From: Exiguobacterium acetylicum
Lineage (GTDB): Bacteria; Bacillota; Bacilli; Exiguobacteriales; Exiguobacteriaceae
Length of the DNA: 64,000 bases
Direction of reading: 5' to 3'
Assembly: GCF_019890935.1 (NCBI RefSeq)
Contig: NZ_CP082333.1
Span: forward strand, 2,258,001-2,322,000
In this document: positions 9,401-18,323 of the stretch, piece after piece
How the letters are laid out: every line of letters starts with the position of its first letter
How positions within the stretch are numbered: the first letter of the stretch is position 1
Program-made: the position numbers and the translations under genes
The notes under the pieces: model-generated
The model's input: only the letters and a program-made list of their open reading frames with translations
Databases searched by the model: none
Told to the model about the DNA's origin: nothing

Positions 9401-10014
9401 TGTTTTACCGTCACACTCGAAATCCGAGGACGCATATTGTTTTTTTGCTTCAATGAGTTAATGACATCATTGATATTTTCGTAAGAAGTGGTTGATTGCG
9501 TTGAGACGTAGTTTTTCAAAATCTTCGAGAAATTACTTTTATCATGCGTGAAGACGTCTTTATGAAGATACACTGGTAGTCCTTTTCGAACAAATGCATT
9601 AAGAATCTCATTACTTTTTAGTTGCGTAATATCATTTTCGATTTTACTTGTGTTGTGAGATTTTTTATCGAAAATAGACAATTCTGTTGAGTATTTATCT
9701 TTATCTACACTATTAATAGACGGATCAAAAACGATCGCATCAAATGCTCCATCAAGAGGGAAGCGAGAAGCATTCAGTTCCTTGACCGTCATCATCTTGA
9801 TTTCGTATTGACTAGTACTCAACTCTTTTAACAGTGACAATGACGTAATGGTCGCTCCAGGATCAATCCGGTTCGTCGTCGACCATTCATCTCGAATCTC
9901 TAAAATCTTAAACTTTTCACCCGTTGCCGCTTTGGAATGCGGTTCATGTATATACGTAAAACTTGAAAAAATCAGTAAGATGGCTAAGGCTAGACGGACC
10001 CACTGTTTCATCAT
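6427..10014 (-). CDS. Giant exported multidomain protein (DUF5057-like, Ig-like domains)
   Basis: A 1195-residue secreted protein with a signal peptide (hydrophobic 7-20, likely cut near residue 29 at SKA/AT). Residues 33-100 and 305-550 look like Rossmann/amidotransferase-like modules (AFDAIVFDP, YDMLIFGFQDTYG, GLMLTHD). Residues 195-300 read as a beta domain carrying a 12-residue EF-hand-type loop (243-254: Asp, Asp, Asn, Asp and Glu at positions 1, 3, 5, 9 and 12). Ig/cadherin-like and Big_2-like domains fill residues 555-1190. GAGGAG lies seven nt before the first ATG. The gene converges on the prepilin operon. I infer a surface or pilus-tip adhesin role, comparable in position to PilY1. 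The DUF5057 assignment is from memory. Much of the gene (about 7300-9700) is visibly A+T-rich. Confidence 0.7.
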   Translation of the reverse strand: MMKQWVRLALAILLIFSSFTYIHEPHSKAATGEKFKILEIRDEWSTTNRIDPGATITSLSLLKELSTSQYEIKMMTVKELNASRFPLDGAFDAIVFDPSINSVDKDKYSTELSIFDKKSHNTSKIENDITQLKSNEILNAFVRKGLPVYLHKDVFTHDKSNFSKILKNYVSTQSTTSYENINDVINSLKQKNNMRPRISSVTVKQDGNTLSTVSSIAVPNRPIEFSYVLDQPVTGATVALYIDFDSNDQFDESEKEDELPAVSNGKLTYTFDVPSYTGPRQWMLRITKDGKTDYKTGSFLMKDQLAEAKVLQVLGTKGTGSLLKDLTGENLSKADFYNFKLDVIESSKFLSEANSKDLNSSYDMLIFGFQDTYGTANLDVLAFDKIKSFTSTGQGLMLTHDTIFRSNVKAAPTRWESDYAAASGQTYYTNMGYGATKPSKKAIRQNEGQMTAYPFSLDKEISIAQTHNQYFALDLEQPDLIPWYNIKETQTSTDSGRTVGDARNHYYMYTKGNITYSGAGHTSSFPDVGERNLFTNTMYRAFIGANHKPLLKNILPLDQTSYLESEPLTISYQINDYDLRDRELKTRIFIDGVQVYENNKIQNNSLVSQTFNQKLLGKSNVTIRIEAEDQRGAKTVETRTVKVVSPSASEPFALTRSINPSMIPRGETAEITYTINPIMLQQHEAIGNNGKKTDKYTVFMEDILFREKFPDNLEIVSISGLNDKNISGQNVSGSLDPIEYVEEIPDLHKGMWKPVKDKITFSIIVKAKESNGAYILEQKDNSLTSAKNIYKEIANGKREKVTTIANNSQSFNSLGYALTPGFATRVSIPPVQMKITTPSYRVLPEINPVGSKYGVMNWSIEDENIATIDNEGVVRPKKVGKTRIKLVLPVANGKTLTATSELIIEDEFKELSVTKMFTELFVGETQSFEAKALMYSGQELPIRWIIDPAANTVVNEISNGKLELTGKTPGTVKVKAVVPATAGSSTYLAQSPEYTIQVKLPELSVSPNNLELWVGSNKDVTAIFNPNYPLPFTVSTVSNAIQLNQTSTGYTITGKSGTPSGPVEAILKLTDFPSTIAKTLIRVRENPTNLTAADLMMTMKDDDKLPSLRWLPVTATEKFYRLEVLQGKEYVRVDPTGQALQPLRPGAARIKVTALKENKTILEVMKDNQSTPLTTTFKVNISSESNPAKYDGDVY

Positions 10015-10081
10015 TTATCGTCTCCTCATCGTGTCATTGGAATATGGGACTATACTCCCCCATTTCATTATAACGAGAGAA

Positions 10082-11326
10082 TCAGAATTTCCCCTTTTTT
10101 GTAAAAGAAGAAGCGAAGTAGTGACGCACTTCACTAATGAAATAGAGTGACCCCGTCACGACATATGTTCGCTCTGCCCTTAATTGCTCGAAGAATGCTT
10201 CGACCGTCGTTACATTAGCCCCGTCTTGTTTTAACTCATCGAGTGTCCGTGCTCGTGGAAAATCAAATGTCGTCTCATAAATATCAGGTGTAATGCTACG
10301 TAACTGCTTTAGCATCGCCGTCCGGTCTTTGTCACGCAAAATCGAACAAAGCAACGTCACGGGCTTTGATTCCTCTTTTAAGCGTTCAACCAGTGACGTG
10401 ATGCCTTCCGGGTTATGGGCACCATCGAGAATGATTCGTGGTTTGCGCGAGATGATCTCAAACCGTCCCGGATGTTTTGCCTCCCGTAATCCTTTTCGGA
10501 TTGCCGCTTTCGACCAGCCGAGTCGCCGCGCACAGATGACGGCATTCGCTGCATTATGGACTTGATGATGACCTTCGAGCCCTAAGCGTGTCTCTGGTAT
10601 TCCATCATATGTCGCCCAGGTCCCCGTCTCTTTTAAGCGGTAACGGATGATGGCTTCCTGACTCCATTTCAACGTCGCATTCCGGTCCCCGCAATACGCC
10701 ATTAACGGCACCGTCAGCTCTTCCTGCAGTTTTCCGGCGATGACCGGTGTTCCTTGTTTGATGATGCCGAACTTTTGTAAAGCAATCTCTTGGAGCGTAT
10801 CTCCGAGAATCGCTTGGTGATCGTGCCCGATTGACGTGATGATCGCGGCGACCGGCTTCTTGAAGACGTTCGTCGAATCATACAGTCCACCGAGACCGAC
10901 TTCATAGATGACGAAATCGGGACGAATCTGATCAAAATAATAGAAGGCAAGTCCTGTTAATGCCTCGAACTCAGTGACCGTACCGAGTATCGGATTGATG
11001 CGCCCGATGGCCGCTTGAACAGCGATCGCAGCTGTAACGAGATCGTCTTCTGCAATCGGCACCCCGTTCAACATGATCCGTTCCTCGAACTGAATGATAT
11101 ACGGCGACGTAAACGTTCCGATTCGTAATCCTTCCGCAATTCCCATCTCACGTAAGAACGCAACCGTCGATCCTTTTCCGTTCGTGCCAGCGACATGAAT
11201 CGTTGGAATCGCGTCCGGGTCAATCTGTAATTCCAGTAACATCGCCTGCATCCGTTCAAGACCCGGTTTGACGCCGAATGCTAGTAAGCTCGATAACCAT
11301 TCCAATACATCTTCTCGCGTCCTCAT
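10082..11326 (-). CDS. folC: Folylpolyglutamate synthase / dihydrofolate synthase
   Basis: FolC adds L-glutamate to dihydropteroate and to tetrahydrofolates using ATP, in cytoplasmic folate synthesis. The 414-residue length fits the family. Motifs seen are the P-loop TNGKGSTVAF (about 49-58), TSPYI, the Mur-ligase-like IGHDH and the C-terminal LDGAHNPEG. The start follows AAAGGAGC. It lies downstream of valS, as in B. subtilis, but a strong terminator separates the two genes, so expression depends on readthrough or a promoter I do not see. In B. subtilis the prepilin peptidase gene comC adjoins folC; here the pilus locus takes that place. Confidence 0.96.
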   Translation of the reverse strand: MRTREDVLEWLSSLLAFGVKPGLERMQAMLLELQIDPDAIPTIHVAGTNGKGSTVAFLREMGIAEGLRIGTFTSPYIIQFEERIMLNGVPIAEDDLVTAAIAVQAAIGRINPILGTVTEFEALTGLAFYYFDQIRPDFVIYEVGLGGLYDSTNVFKKPVAAIITSIGHDHQAILGDTLQEIALQKFGIIKQGTPVIAGKLQEELTVPLMAYCGDRNATLKWSQEAIIRYRLKETGTWATYDGIPETRLGLEGHHQVHNAANAVICARRLGWSKAAIRKGLREAKHPGRFEIISRKPRIILDGAHNPEGITSLVERLKEESKPVTLLCSILRDKDRTAMLKQLRSITPDIYETTFDFPRARTLDELKQDGANVTTVEAFFEQLRAERTYVVTGSLYFISEVRHYFASSFTKKGKF

Positions 11327-11341
11327 GCTGTTCGCTCCTTT

Positions 11342-11373
11342 AAAAAAAGTGGCTCAAGGAGACTTGAGCCACT
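11342..11373 (-). terminator. valS intrinsic terminator
   Basis: A perfect 11-bp stem (11348-11358 with 11363-11373), a GAGA loop, and seven T in the transcribed direction. It sits just after the valS stop codon and before folC. Confidence 0.92.
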
Positions 11374-11380
11374 GCTGTAA

Positions 11381-14017
11381 TTAGTGTGAGAGTTCGTTGA
11401 TGCGTGCTTCGACAGCTTGACGTTTTTCCGTATAATCAAGTGCCTTCGCTTTTTCTTCATCAATGACATGTGCTGGTGCTTTGCCGACGAAGCCAGGGTT
11501 GTTGAGTTTTTTCTCGACCCGTTCGACTTCTTTCGTATACTTGACGAGTTCCTTGTTCAAGCGCGCGATTTCTTCCTCGATGTTGATCAAGTCCGCGAGT
11601 GGGATGAACAATTCTGCTCCCGTTACGATCGCACTCATTGCTTTTTCTGGCGCTGGCATCTGTTCTTCGATCCGGAGTTCAGACGCGTTCGTGAACTTTT
11701 GCAAGTACGAGCTATTTGACGACAAGTCGTCTTGAACACGTGCGTCATTCGTCGAGATGAACAGTTGGATCTGTTTCGACATCGGTGCGTTCACTTCCGC
11801 GCGGATGTTACGAACCGAACGGATGACGTTCTGAACTGCTTCGAATGCTGGAACAGCTTCCGGGAAGTCGAGTGATGCCTCGCGTGTTGGCCATGCAGCA
11901 CGTGTGATCGTCTCGCCTTCATGCGGTAAGTGTTGCCAGATCTCTTCCGTGATGAACGGCATGAATGGGTGCATCAGACGCATGATCCGGTCGAGCGTAT
12001 AGGCAAGAACCGAACGTGTCGTCTGCTTCGCTGCTTCATCTTCCCCGTTGAGTGGTAATTTCGCCATCTCGATGTACCAGTTACAGAAGTCTTCCCAGAT
12101 GAAGTGATAGAGAATACGTCCCGCTTCACCAAACTCATATTTGTCCGACAGACGCGTCACATCGTCGATCGTCGTCTGTAAGCGTGTCAGAATCCATTTA
12201 TCTGCGAGTGACTTCTCGCCTGTCAAATCGATCTGATCAAACGTTAGACCATCCATGTTCATCAAGGCAAAACGGCTTGCGTTCCACAATTTGTTCGAGA
12301 AGTTCCATGTTGCTTCGATCTTTTCCCAGTAGAAGCGGAGGTCGTTCCCTGGCGTTGATCCTGTCGTTAGGAACCAACGAAGAGAATCGGCACCATACTT
12401 CTCGATGACATCCATCGGGTCGATTCCGTTCCCGAGGGATTTCGACATCTTGCGTCCTTCCGAATCACGAATCAATCCGTGGATCAAGACATCTTGGAAT
12501 GGACGTTGTTCTGTGAATTCGTACGATTGGAAGATCATCCGTGAGACCCAGAAAGCGATGATGTCATAACCCGTAACGAGTGTCGATGTCGGGAAGTATT
12601 TTTGATAATCAGCAGCGTCCGTATTCGGCCACCCCATCGTCGAGAACGGCCAAAGCGCTGAAGAGAACCATGTATCGAGGACATCGTTGTCTTGCTCCCA
12701 GTTCTCGATATCGGCTGGTGCTTCCTTGCCAACGTAGACTTCGCCTGTTTCTTTATGGTACCAAGCCGGAATCCGGTGTCCCCACCAGAGTTGACGGCTG
12801 ACACACCAGTCACGGATGTTTTCCATCCAGCGAACGTACGTGTTTTCAAAGCGTTGTGGAACGAAGTTGACCTTGTCTGGCCCTTGTTGCTCCTCGAGTG
12901 CTTTTTGCGCGAGTGGCTCCATTTTAACGAACCATTGGAGTGAGAGATACGGCTCAACGATCGCGTCTGAACGCTCCGAGTGACCGACAGAGTGCAAGTG
13001 TGGTTCGATTTTGATTAGAACACCTTCTGCTTTTAAATCTTCAACGATTTGTTTCCGGCATTCGAAACGATCCATGCCTTCGTATTTCCCTGCGTTCTCG
13101 TTCATCGTTCCATCTTCATTCATGACGAGGACACGTGGTAACTCGTGACGGTTACCGACTTCGAAGTCGTTCGGGTCGTGTGCTGGTGTGATCTTAACGA
13201 CACCTGTACCGAACTCCATGTCGACATAGTCATCGGCAACGATCGGAATCTCGCGACCGACGATTGGTAACGTGATCGTTTTTCCGACGAGGTGAGCATA
13301 ACGCTCATCCTTCGGGTTCACGGCGATCGCTGTATCACCGAGCATCGTCTCAGGACGTGTCGTCGCGAGTTCAACGTGACCTGAACCGTCCGTTAGTGGA
13401 TAGCTGAAGTGATAGAACGCACCTTCGATATCCTTGTAGATGACTTCGATATCCGAGATCGCTGTTTTCGTCGCTGGGTCCCAGTTAACGATGTATTCGC
13501 CGCGGTAGATCAAGCCTTTTTCGTAAAGTTTCACGAAGACTTCTTGAACCGCTTCCGACAAGCCTTCGTCGAGCGTGAAGCGTTCACGCGAATAATCGAG
13601 TCCAAGACCAAGTTTTGCCCATTGTGCACGGATCGTTGACGCGTACTCTTCTTTCCATGCCCATGATTGCTCGAGGAATTTCTCACGACCCATTTCAAGA
13701 CGTGATTGTCCTTCTGCCCGCAGTTTTTGTTCGACTTTTGCTTGCGTCGCGATACCGGCATGGTCCATTCCTGGTAGATAAAGAACGTCGAATCCTTGCA
13801 TCCGTTTCATCCGTGTCAGCATGTCTTGTAACGTCGTGTCCCACGCGTGACCCAGGTGTAATTTACCTGTGACGTTCGGTGGTGGAATGACGATCGTGTA
13901 CGGCTCTTTCTCTGGATCCTGGTCGGCTTTGAAATAGTCACCTTTCACCCAAAAGTCGTACCATTTTTCTTCCGTTGCCTGCGGATCATACTTCGTTGGC
14001 ATTGATAATTCCTGCAT
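11381..14017 (-). CDS. valS: Valyl-tRNA synthetase
   Basis: A class I aminoacyl-tRNA synthetase charging tRNA-Val, with an editing domain that clears mischarged threonine. At 878 residues it is the normal bacterial size. The HIGH motif reads HLGHAW (about residues 56-61) and the KMSKS loop is present near 523-527. The anticodon-binding domain follows, and the last 65 residues form the coiled-coil arm ([25 protein letters not shown]). The ATG at 14017 has AAAGGAG nine nt upstream; a second ATG six codons in is less likely. Expression is controlled by the T-box leader directly upstream. Confidence 0.98.
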   Translation of the reverse strand: MQELSMPTKYDPQATEEKWYDFWVKGDYFKADQDPEKEPYTIVIPPPNVTGKLHLGHAWDTTLQDMLTRMKRMQGFDVLYLPGMDHAGIATQAKVEQKLRAEGQSRLEMGREKFLEQSWAWKEEYASTIRAQWAKLGLGLDYSRERFTLDEGLSEAVQEVFVKLYEKGLIYRGEYIVNWDPATKTAISDIEVIYKDIEGAFYHFSYPLTDGSGHVELATTRPETMLGDTAIAVNPKDERYAHLVGKTITLPIVGREIPIVADDYVDMEFGTGVVKITPAHDPNDFEVGNRHELPRVLVMNEDGTMNENAGKYEGMDRFECRKQIVEDLKAEGVLIKIEPHLHSVGHSERSDAIVEPYLSLQWFVKMEPLAQKALEEQQGPDKVNFVPQRFENTYVRWMENIRDWCVSRQLWWGHRIPAWYHKETGEVYVGKEAPADIENWEQDNDVLDTWFSSALWPFSTMGWPNTDAADYQKYFPTSTLVTGYDIIAFWVSRMIFQSYEFTEQRPFQDVLIHGLIRDSEGRKMSKSLGNGIDPMDVIEKYGADSLRWFLTTGSTPGNDLRFYWEKIEATWNFSNKLWNASRFALMNMDGLTFDQIDLTGEKSLADKWILTRLQTTIDDVTRLSDKYEFGEAGRILYHFIWEDFCNWYIEMAKLPLNGEDEAAKQTTRSVLAYTLDRIMRLMHPFMPFITEEIWQHLPHEGETITRAAWPTREASLDFPEAVPAFEAVQNVIRSVRNIRAEVNAPMSKQIQLFISTNDARVQDDLSSNSSYLQKFTNASELRIEEQMPAPEKAMSAIVTGAELFIPLADLINIEEEIARLNKELVKYTKEVERVEKKLNNPGFVGKAPAHVIDEEKAKALDYTEKRQAVEARINELSH

Positions 14018-14307
14018 CCTGATCGCTCCTTTTTGTCCATAATAAAAACGGCTTCTCTCGTCCTATGCTAAGGACGAAAGAAAGCCGTTGCTTTTTTCCG
14101 CGGTACCACCTTAGTTCACCCAAAATCGGATGCCCTCTAGCCACGTAACGTGTGGAGGACGGATATCGCTCGTAAGACTCACGATACCAGCTCGTGGGGT
14201 GACCTTCCTCCTGTTCGCCCGTCACATCTTTCAGCCAAGGATGTGTTCTCTACACCGGTACGAATACAGGACTACTCTTCCCGTCATCGCTGTTGCCATT
14301 TTCTTCT
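14018..14307 (-). promoter_or_regulatory. T-box riboswitch leader of valS
   Basis: This roughly 290-nt leader senses uncharged tRNA-Val. The conserved T-box GGTGGTACCGCGG is at 14110-14098. It is followed by a terminator hairpin, with the alternative antiterminator formed by the T-box. Near the 5' end, stem I pairs CCTGT/TTCG with CGAA/ACAGG. The internal loop shows AGTA on one side and GAA on the other, followed by GTC (14203-14201), a Val codon and the likely specifier. This accounts for the 333-nt interval between hemL and valS. Confidence 0.93.
14043..14089 (-). terminator. Terminator hairpin of the valS T-box
   Basis: A long stem (about 14047-14063 with 14072-14089) with a TTAGCATA loop and one bulge, ending in TTTTT on the minus strand. 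It should form when tRNA-Val is charged and stop transcription before valS. Confidence 0.88.
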
Positions 14308-14313
14308 TTACTC

Positions 14314-14343
14314 ATTTTAGCCGAGAGTTCAAGTAATCGTCAA
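14314..14343 (-). promoter_or_regulatory. SigA-type promoter of the valS leader
   Basis: A -35 TTGACG (14343-14338) and -10 TAAAAT (14319-14314), 18 nt apart, lie immediately after the hemL stop codon. They place the transcript start at the beginning of the T-box leader. Confidence 0.7.
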
Positions 14344-14350
14344 GAACTGC

Positions 14351-15661
14351 TTAACGACCAAATTCAACTTGGAGTTCCTTGAACGTCAATTCGACGGCTT
14401 CGATCGTCCGCTCGATGTCTTCATCCGTATGGGCGATCGACAGGAAGAGACCTTCGAATTGTGACGGTGGTAAGAAGACACCACGCGCCGCCATCTTTTG
14501 ATAATACGAACGGAACATCTCAAGGTTCGACGTTTTCGCTTTTTCGAAGTTCGTGACACGTTCATCCGTGAAGAAGACACCGAACATCGCGCCTGCACGG
14601 TTCGTCGTCAGCGGAATGTTGTATTTCGCTGCAGCGTTCAGGTAGCCTTCCGACAAACGGCTCGCTTTCCGGTCGAACTCTTGATAGTGTTCTGGTTTCA
14701 ATTGTGTCAATGTCGCTAGACCTGCTGCCATCGCGAGTGGGTTTCCGGATAACGTACCCGCTTGATAGATTGGACCTTGTGGTGCGATCTGCTCCATGAT
14801 GTCACGACGTCCACCGTAAGCACCGACTGGCATGCCGCCACCGATGACTTTACCGAGACACGTGATGTCCGGTGTGACACCGAAATGTCCTTGGGCACAG
14901 TGGAATCCGACACGGAAACCGGTCATGACTTCGTCAAAGATCAATAAGGCGCCGTTTTCCGACGTGATCTCCCGTAGGCCTTCGAGGAAGCCCGGTTCTG
15001 GTGGCACGAAGCCCATGTTCCCAGCAGCCGGTTCGACGATGACACCAGCGATATCGTCGCCGTGTTTTTCGAACGCGATCCGGACAGCGTCCAAATCGTT
15101 ATATGGAACCGTCAGCGTCATGCTCGCGATTTGCGCCGGAACGCCTGGTGAATCTGGTAATCCGAGTGTCGCGACACCTGAACCTGCTTTGATCAAGAGC
15201 GAGTCGCCGTGACCATGGTAACAGCCTTCGAACTTGAGGATTTTCGTCCGACCTGTGTAACCACGCGCGAGACGAAGCGCTGCCATCGTCGCTTCTGTTC
15301 CTGAGTTGACCATCCGGACGACTTCGACTGACGGCACACGACTGATGACGACTTCCGCCATCGCTGATTCGATTTCCGTTGGTGTCCCGTAGCTCCAGCC
15401 ACGTGTCGCTTGTTCTTGGATCGCTGACGTGACGATTGGATCGGCATGACCAAGAATCATTGGTCCCCATGACAAGACGTAATCGATATACTCTTTTCCG
15501 TCGATGTCATAGAGCTTCGATCCTTTCGCATGATCTGCGAAAATCGGTGTCATCCCGACCGATTTATAAGCACGGACCGGGCTGTTGACACCACCCGGCA
15601 TGAGCGGGAGTGCCCGCTCGAATGCTTCTTTTGATTTTGAGTTCTGGTTAATTAAGCTCAT
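14351..15661 (-). CDS. hemL: Glutamate-1-semialdehyde 2,1-aminomutase
   Basis: A PLP enzyme turning glutamate-1-semialdehyde into 5-aminolevulinate in the C5 haem pathway. It has 436 residues, close to the usual 430. [15 protein letters not shown] and the PLP-lysine region [17 protein letters not shown] are clear, as is the N-terminal [12 protein letters not shown]. The start chosen is ATG at 15661, which overlaps the hemB stop as ATGA and has GGAGGGG five nt upstream; the upstream ATG inside hemB is rejected. It is the last gene of hemACDBL. B. subtilis has spoVID and ysxE after it; here the valS leader follows directly. Confidence 0.97.
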   Translation of the reverse strand: MSLINQNSKSKEAFERALPLMPGGVNSPVRAYKSVGMTPIFADHAKGSKLYDIDGKEYIDYVLSWGPMILGHADPIVTSAIQEQATRGWSYGTPTEIESAMAEVVISRVPSVEVVRMVNSGTEATMAALRLARGYTGRTKILKFEGCYHGHGDSLLIKAGSGVATLGLPDSPGVPAQIASMTLTVPYNDLDAVRIAFEKHGDDIAGVIVEPAAGNMGFVPPEPGFLEGLREITSENGALLIFDEVMTGFRVGFHCAQGHFGVTPDITCLGKVIGGGMPVGAYGGRRDIMEQIAPQGPIYQAGTLSGNPLAMAAGLATLTQLKPEHYQEFDRKASRLSEGYLNAAAKYNIPLTTNRAGAMFGVFFTDERVTNFEKAKTSNLEMFRSYYQKMAARGVFLPPSQFEGLFLSIAHTDEDIERTIEAVELTFKELQVEFGR

Positions 15662-16647
15662 TTCGACCCCTCCAGGTAACGACAAATGTCTTTTGCGAAA
15701 TAGGTGATGATTAAATCAGCGCCTGCTCGTTTAAAGCCAAGCATCGTCTCAAGGACGATTCGTTCTTCGTCGATCCAGCCGTTCAAGGCAGCGGCTTTGA
15801 CCATCGCATACTCACCCGATACGTTATACGCGACGATCGGCAGATCAATTCGCTCGCGCACATCCCGAATGATATCCATGAACGCAAGCGCAGGTTTGAC
15901 GATCATGAAGTCAGCTCCTTGATCGACGTCCGCTGTTGCTTCGCGGAACGCTTCGCGACGGTTTGCTGGATCCATTTGATAACCTTTCCGGTCGCCTTCT
16001 CCCGGTGCCGAGTTCGCTGCATCACGGAACGGACCGTAATAAGCAGACGCATATTTAACACCATAGCTCATGACTGGAATATGGCTGAAGCCGTTCTCGT
16101 CTAATCCTTGACGAATGGCTGCGACGAATCCGTCCATCATCGATGATGGCGCGATGACGTCGGCACCTGCTCGGGCTTGTGAGATCGCTGTCTTGACGTG
16201 AAGCGGTAATGACGCATCATTATCGACCGTACCGTCGGCGACAATCCCACAGTGACCTGTCGACGTATATTCACATAAGCATGTGTCGGCGATGACCGTT
16301 AGCTGCGGAGCAACCTTCTTGACGAGACGTGTCGCTTCTTGAACGATCCCGTGATCGTGAAACGCACCTGATCCTTGCTCGTCTTTCAAGTGGTCGTGCG
16401 GGACACCGAATAAAATGACAGATTCGATTCCGAGTGCGACGACTTCTTCAATCTCAGCCGTCAGATGATCGAGTGATAAGTTGAAGACGCCAGGCATCGA
16501 ACTGACTTCGCGTTTAATGTCTTCGCCTTCAGCGACGAAAATCGGATAAATCAAATCTGATTTATGCAACTGGTTCTCGCGAACGAGTGACCGGAGTGAT
16601 GCGGTCTGACGTAAACGCCGGTGACGTGCGTATTCTAAAGTATTCAT
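15658..16647 (-). CDS. hemB: Porphobilinogen synthase (5-aminolevulinate dehydratase)
   Basis: HemB condenses two 5-aminolevulinate molecules to porphobilinogen. It has 329 residues. The Schiff-base lysines lie in the [16 protein letters not shown] region and near [13 protein letters not shown]. The cysteine cluster [11 protein letters not shown] (about 121-131) marks the zinc-dependent type. It starts within ATGA overlapping the hemD stop, with GAGGAGGA upstream, and overlaps hemL in the same way, so the three genes are translationally coupled. Confidence 0.97.
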   Translation of the reverse strand: MNTLEYARHRRLRQTASLRSLVRENQLHKSDLIYPIFVAEGEDIKREVSSMPGVFNLSLDHLTAEIEEVVALGIESVILFGVPHDHLKDEQGSGAFHDHGIVQEATRLVKKVAPQLTVIADTCLCEYTSTGHCGIVADGTVDNDASLPLHVKTAISQARAGADVIAPSSMMDGFVAAIRQGLDENGFSHIPVMSYGVKYASAYYGPFRDAANSAPGEGDRKGYQMDPANRREAFREATADVDQGADFMIVKPALAFMDIIRDVRERIDLPIVAYNVSGEYAMVKAAALNGWIDEERIVLETMLGFKRAGADLIITYFAKDICRYLEGSK

Positions 16648-17324
16648 GCTGATTCCTCCTCAATGATACGATCAATCATGCCGTCCACCGTGAATTCACG
16701 GGCGACATGGATCGGTTGAAGTCCGGCTGCTTTTGCTGCTTGCTCCGTAATCGTCCCGATGACGATGAACGTCGTCTGCGGGGATAGTGGAGCAATCGCT
16801 TCGACAGCGGAAGGACTCTGCAGTCCAATATAGGTGGCTGTTCTGACAAGTGCTTCAGGTAGCCGACGAGTAACGGTTTCATAGGTGATGATATCTTCGA
16901 TCGTATATCGATTCAGTTTTCGTAACTGATCGACCGGCGCTTGCCGCGATCGGTTCCCTCGCGCAAAAACGATATGATCGCCGTCAGACAAGTGTGGTCC
17001 GAGTTCTGCGACGAGTGCGTCTCCTGTAAAGGTCGACGGACAGAAGTCGGCTGTTCGACCGTACTTCGCAAGTGCGTCTGCCGTCTTTCGTCCGACGACC
17101 GCGATACGCGTTGCTGCTAATTCAGGCAACGCATCAGCAATCCGGTGGACACCATTCGGACTCGTCACGATAAGCCAATCAATTCCCTTCGGCAATGTAA
17201 ACGAAACCGATCGCGTTTCAATGACAGGATAGTGCACTGACTCGATCGAAACGGCGCGCAATCGCGCGATCTGCTCGTTCGTCGGTGGTCGGCTGCCCGT
17301 GAAGAGTACCTGCTTACAAGTCAT
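16644..17324 (-). CDS. hemD: Uroporphyrinogen-III synthase
   Basis: HemD closes and inverts ring D of hydroxymethylbilane to give uroporphyrinogen III. The family is weakly conserved; this 226-residue protein shows the typical [10 protein letters not shown] and [12 protein letters not shown] blocks. The real start is ATG at 17324 ([14 protein letters not shown]), which overlaps the end of hemC by 11 nt. A longer frame opening at 17504 only reads through hemC and is rejected. The gene order and overlap make the call firm despite sequence divergence. Confidence 0.93.
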   Translation of the reverse strand: MTCKQVLFTGSRPPTNEQIARLRAVSIESVHYPVIETRSVSFTLPKGIDWLIVTSPNGVHRIADALPELAATRIAVVGRKTADALAKYGRTADFCPSTFTGDALVAELGPHLSDGDHIVFARGNRSRQAPVDQLRKLNRYTIEDIITYETVTRRLPEALVRTATYIGLQSPSAVEAIAPLSPQTTFIVIGTITEQAAKAAGLQPIHVAREFTVDGMIDRIIEEESA

Positions 17325-18240
17325 CCGGAAGTGTCGCGAGAATCTCGCGACCGCCCGAAGCAAGCAGACGTTCGGCAACATCTTGACCGAGTTGCATCGG
17401 GTCAAGACCTGATTCGCGCTCGAGTAGGATTTGCTCTCCATCGACGGATCCAATGAATCCGACAAGTGTCGTTGACATGTCTTCGTTGATCGTTGCGAAT
17501 CCACCGACCGGAACGTGACAGCTACCTTCGATCGCCGCTAAGAATGCGCGCTCGGCGTAAGCTACTTTTTCCGTCATCTGATCATGGATCAGGTGCAGAA
17601 GGTCACGTACTTCTTGGTCATGTTCGCGACATTCAATACCGAGGATTCCTTGACCGACGGCTGGAATCATGTCATCTGTCGAGAGATATTCCGAGACGAC
17701 GTCTTCAGACCAACCCATCCGTTGTAGACCAGCTGCTGCGAGCAAAATCCCGTCAAACGGACCATTCTTTAATTTATCGAGTCGTGTGTCGATGTTTCCG
17801 CGAATCGATTCGATTTTTAAATCAGGGCGGAGTTTTAGCAATTGCGACCCACGACGTAAGCTACTCGTGCCGACAACTGCACCTTCTGGCAAGGAAGCAA
17901 GACCTTCGCCTGTTTTCGTGATCAAGGCATCACGCGCATCGACACGCGCTGGTGTTGCACCGATGATGAGACCGTCCGGTAATTCAGAAGGTAGATCCTT
18001 CATGCTGTGAACGGCAAAATCGATTTCTTCGTCAATCATCTGTTGCTCGATCTCTTTTACGAATAATCCTTTACCGCCGACTTTCGAGAGCGTCACATCC
18101 AAAATGCGGTCCCCTTTTGTGATGATGTTCTTGATTTCGAACTCATACGGCGCGCCGGCTTGTTTCAACTGGTCAATGACCCATTTCGTCTGTGTCATCG
18201 CTAGCTTCGAGCTTCGCGATCCAACAATGATTTTTCGCAT
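17314..18240 (-). CDS. hemC: Porphobilinogen deaminase (hydroxymethylbilane synthase)
   Basis: HemC polymerises four porphobilinogens on a dipyrromethane cofactor. At 308 residues it is full length. The N terminus MRKIIVGSRSSKLAMTQT, the active-site region FAVHSMKDLPSELP and the cofactor Cys in GIECREHD are all present. The start is ATG at 18240 with AGGGGGA seven nt upstream; an in-frame ATG 54 nt earlier lies in the hairpin region and is rejected. In B. subtilis hemX separates hemA from hemC; here they are only 83 nt apart. Confidence 0.97.
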   Translation of the reverse strand: MRKIIVGSRSSKLAMTQTKWVIDQLKQAGAPYEFEIKNIITKGDRILDVTLSKVGGKGLFVKEIEQQMIDEEIDFAVHSMKDLPSELPDGLIIGATPARVDARDALITKTGEGLASLPEGAVVGTSSLRRGSQLLKLRPDLKIESIRGNIDTRLDKLKNGPFDGILLAAAGLQRMGWSEDVVSEYLSTDDMIPAVGQGILGIECREHDQEVRDLLHLIHDQMTEKVAYAERAFLAAIEGSCHVPVGGFATINEDMSTTLVGFIGSVDGEQILLERESGLDPMQLGQDVAERLLASGGREILATLPDDL

Positions 18241-18267
18241 GCTAAAATCCCCCTGTACAATGATAAA

Positions 18268-18288
18268 GGGGCGGCACAAGTCCGCCCC
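18268..18288 (-). promoter_or_regulatory. GC-rich hairpin between hemA and hemC
   Basis: A perfect 7-bp stem GGGGCGG/CCGCCCC with a 7-nt loop, followed on the minus strand by TTTATCATT. The weak T tract suggests partial termination or an RNA-processing or stability element that sets the hemA to hemCDBL ratio, rather than a full terminator. Confidence 0.6.
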
Positions 18289-18323
18289 ATGCATTTTCTA
18301 TTGTAACACAAATCGTGCTTTGT

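Noticed and set aside
12535-12957. 140-codon reading frame within valS, on the same strand in another frame
   Set aside because: Low-quality Ser/Arg/His-rich translation, no ribosome site, and complete cover by valS. It is a frame shadow.
17325-17504. 60-residue N-terminal extension of HemD
   Set aside because: It reads through hemC in another frame. [14 protein letters not shown] at 17324 fits the family start and the overlap with hemC.
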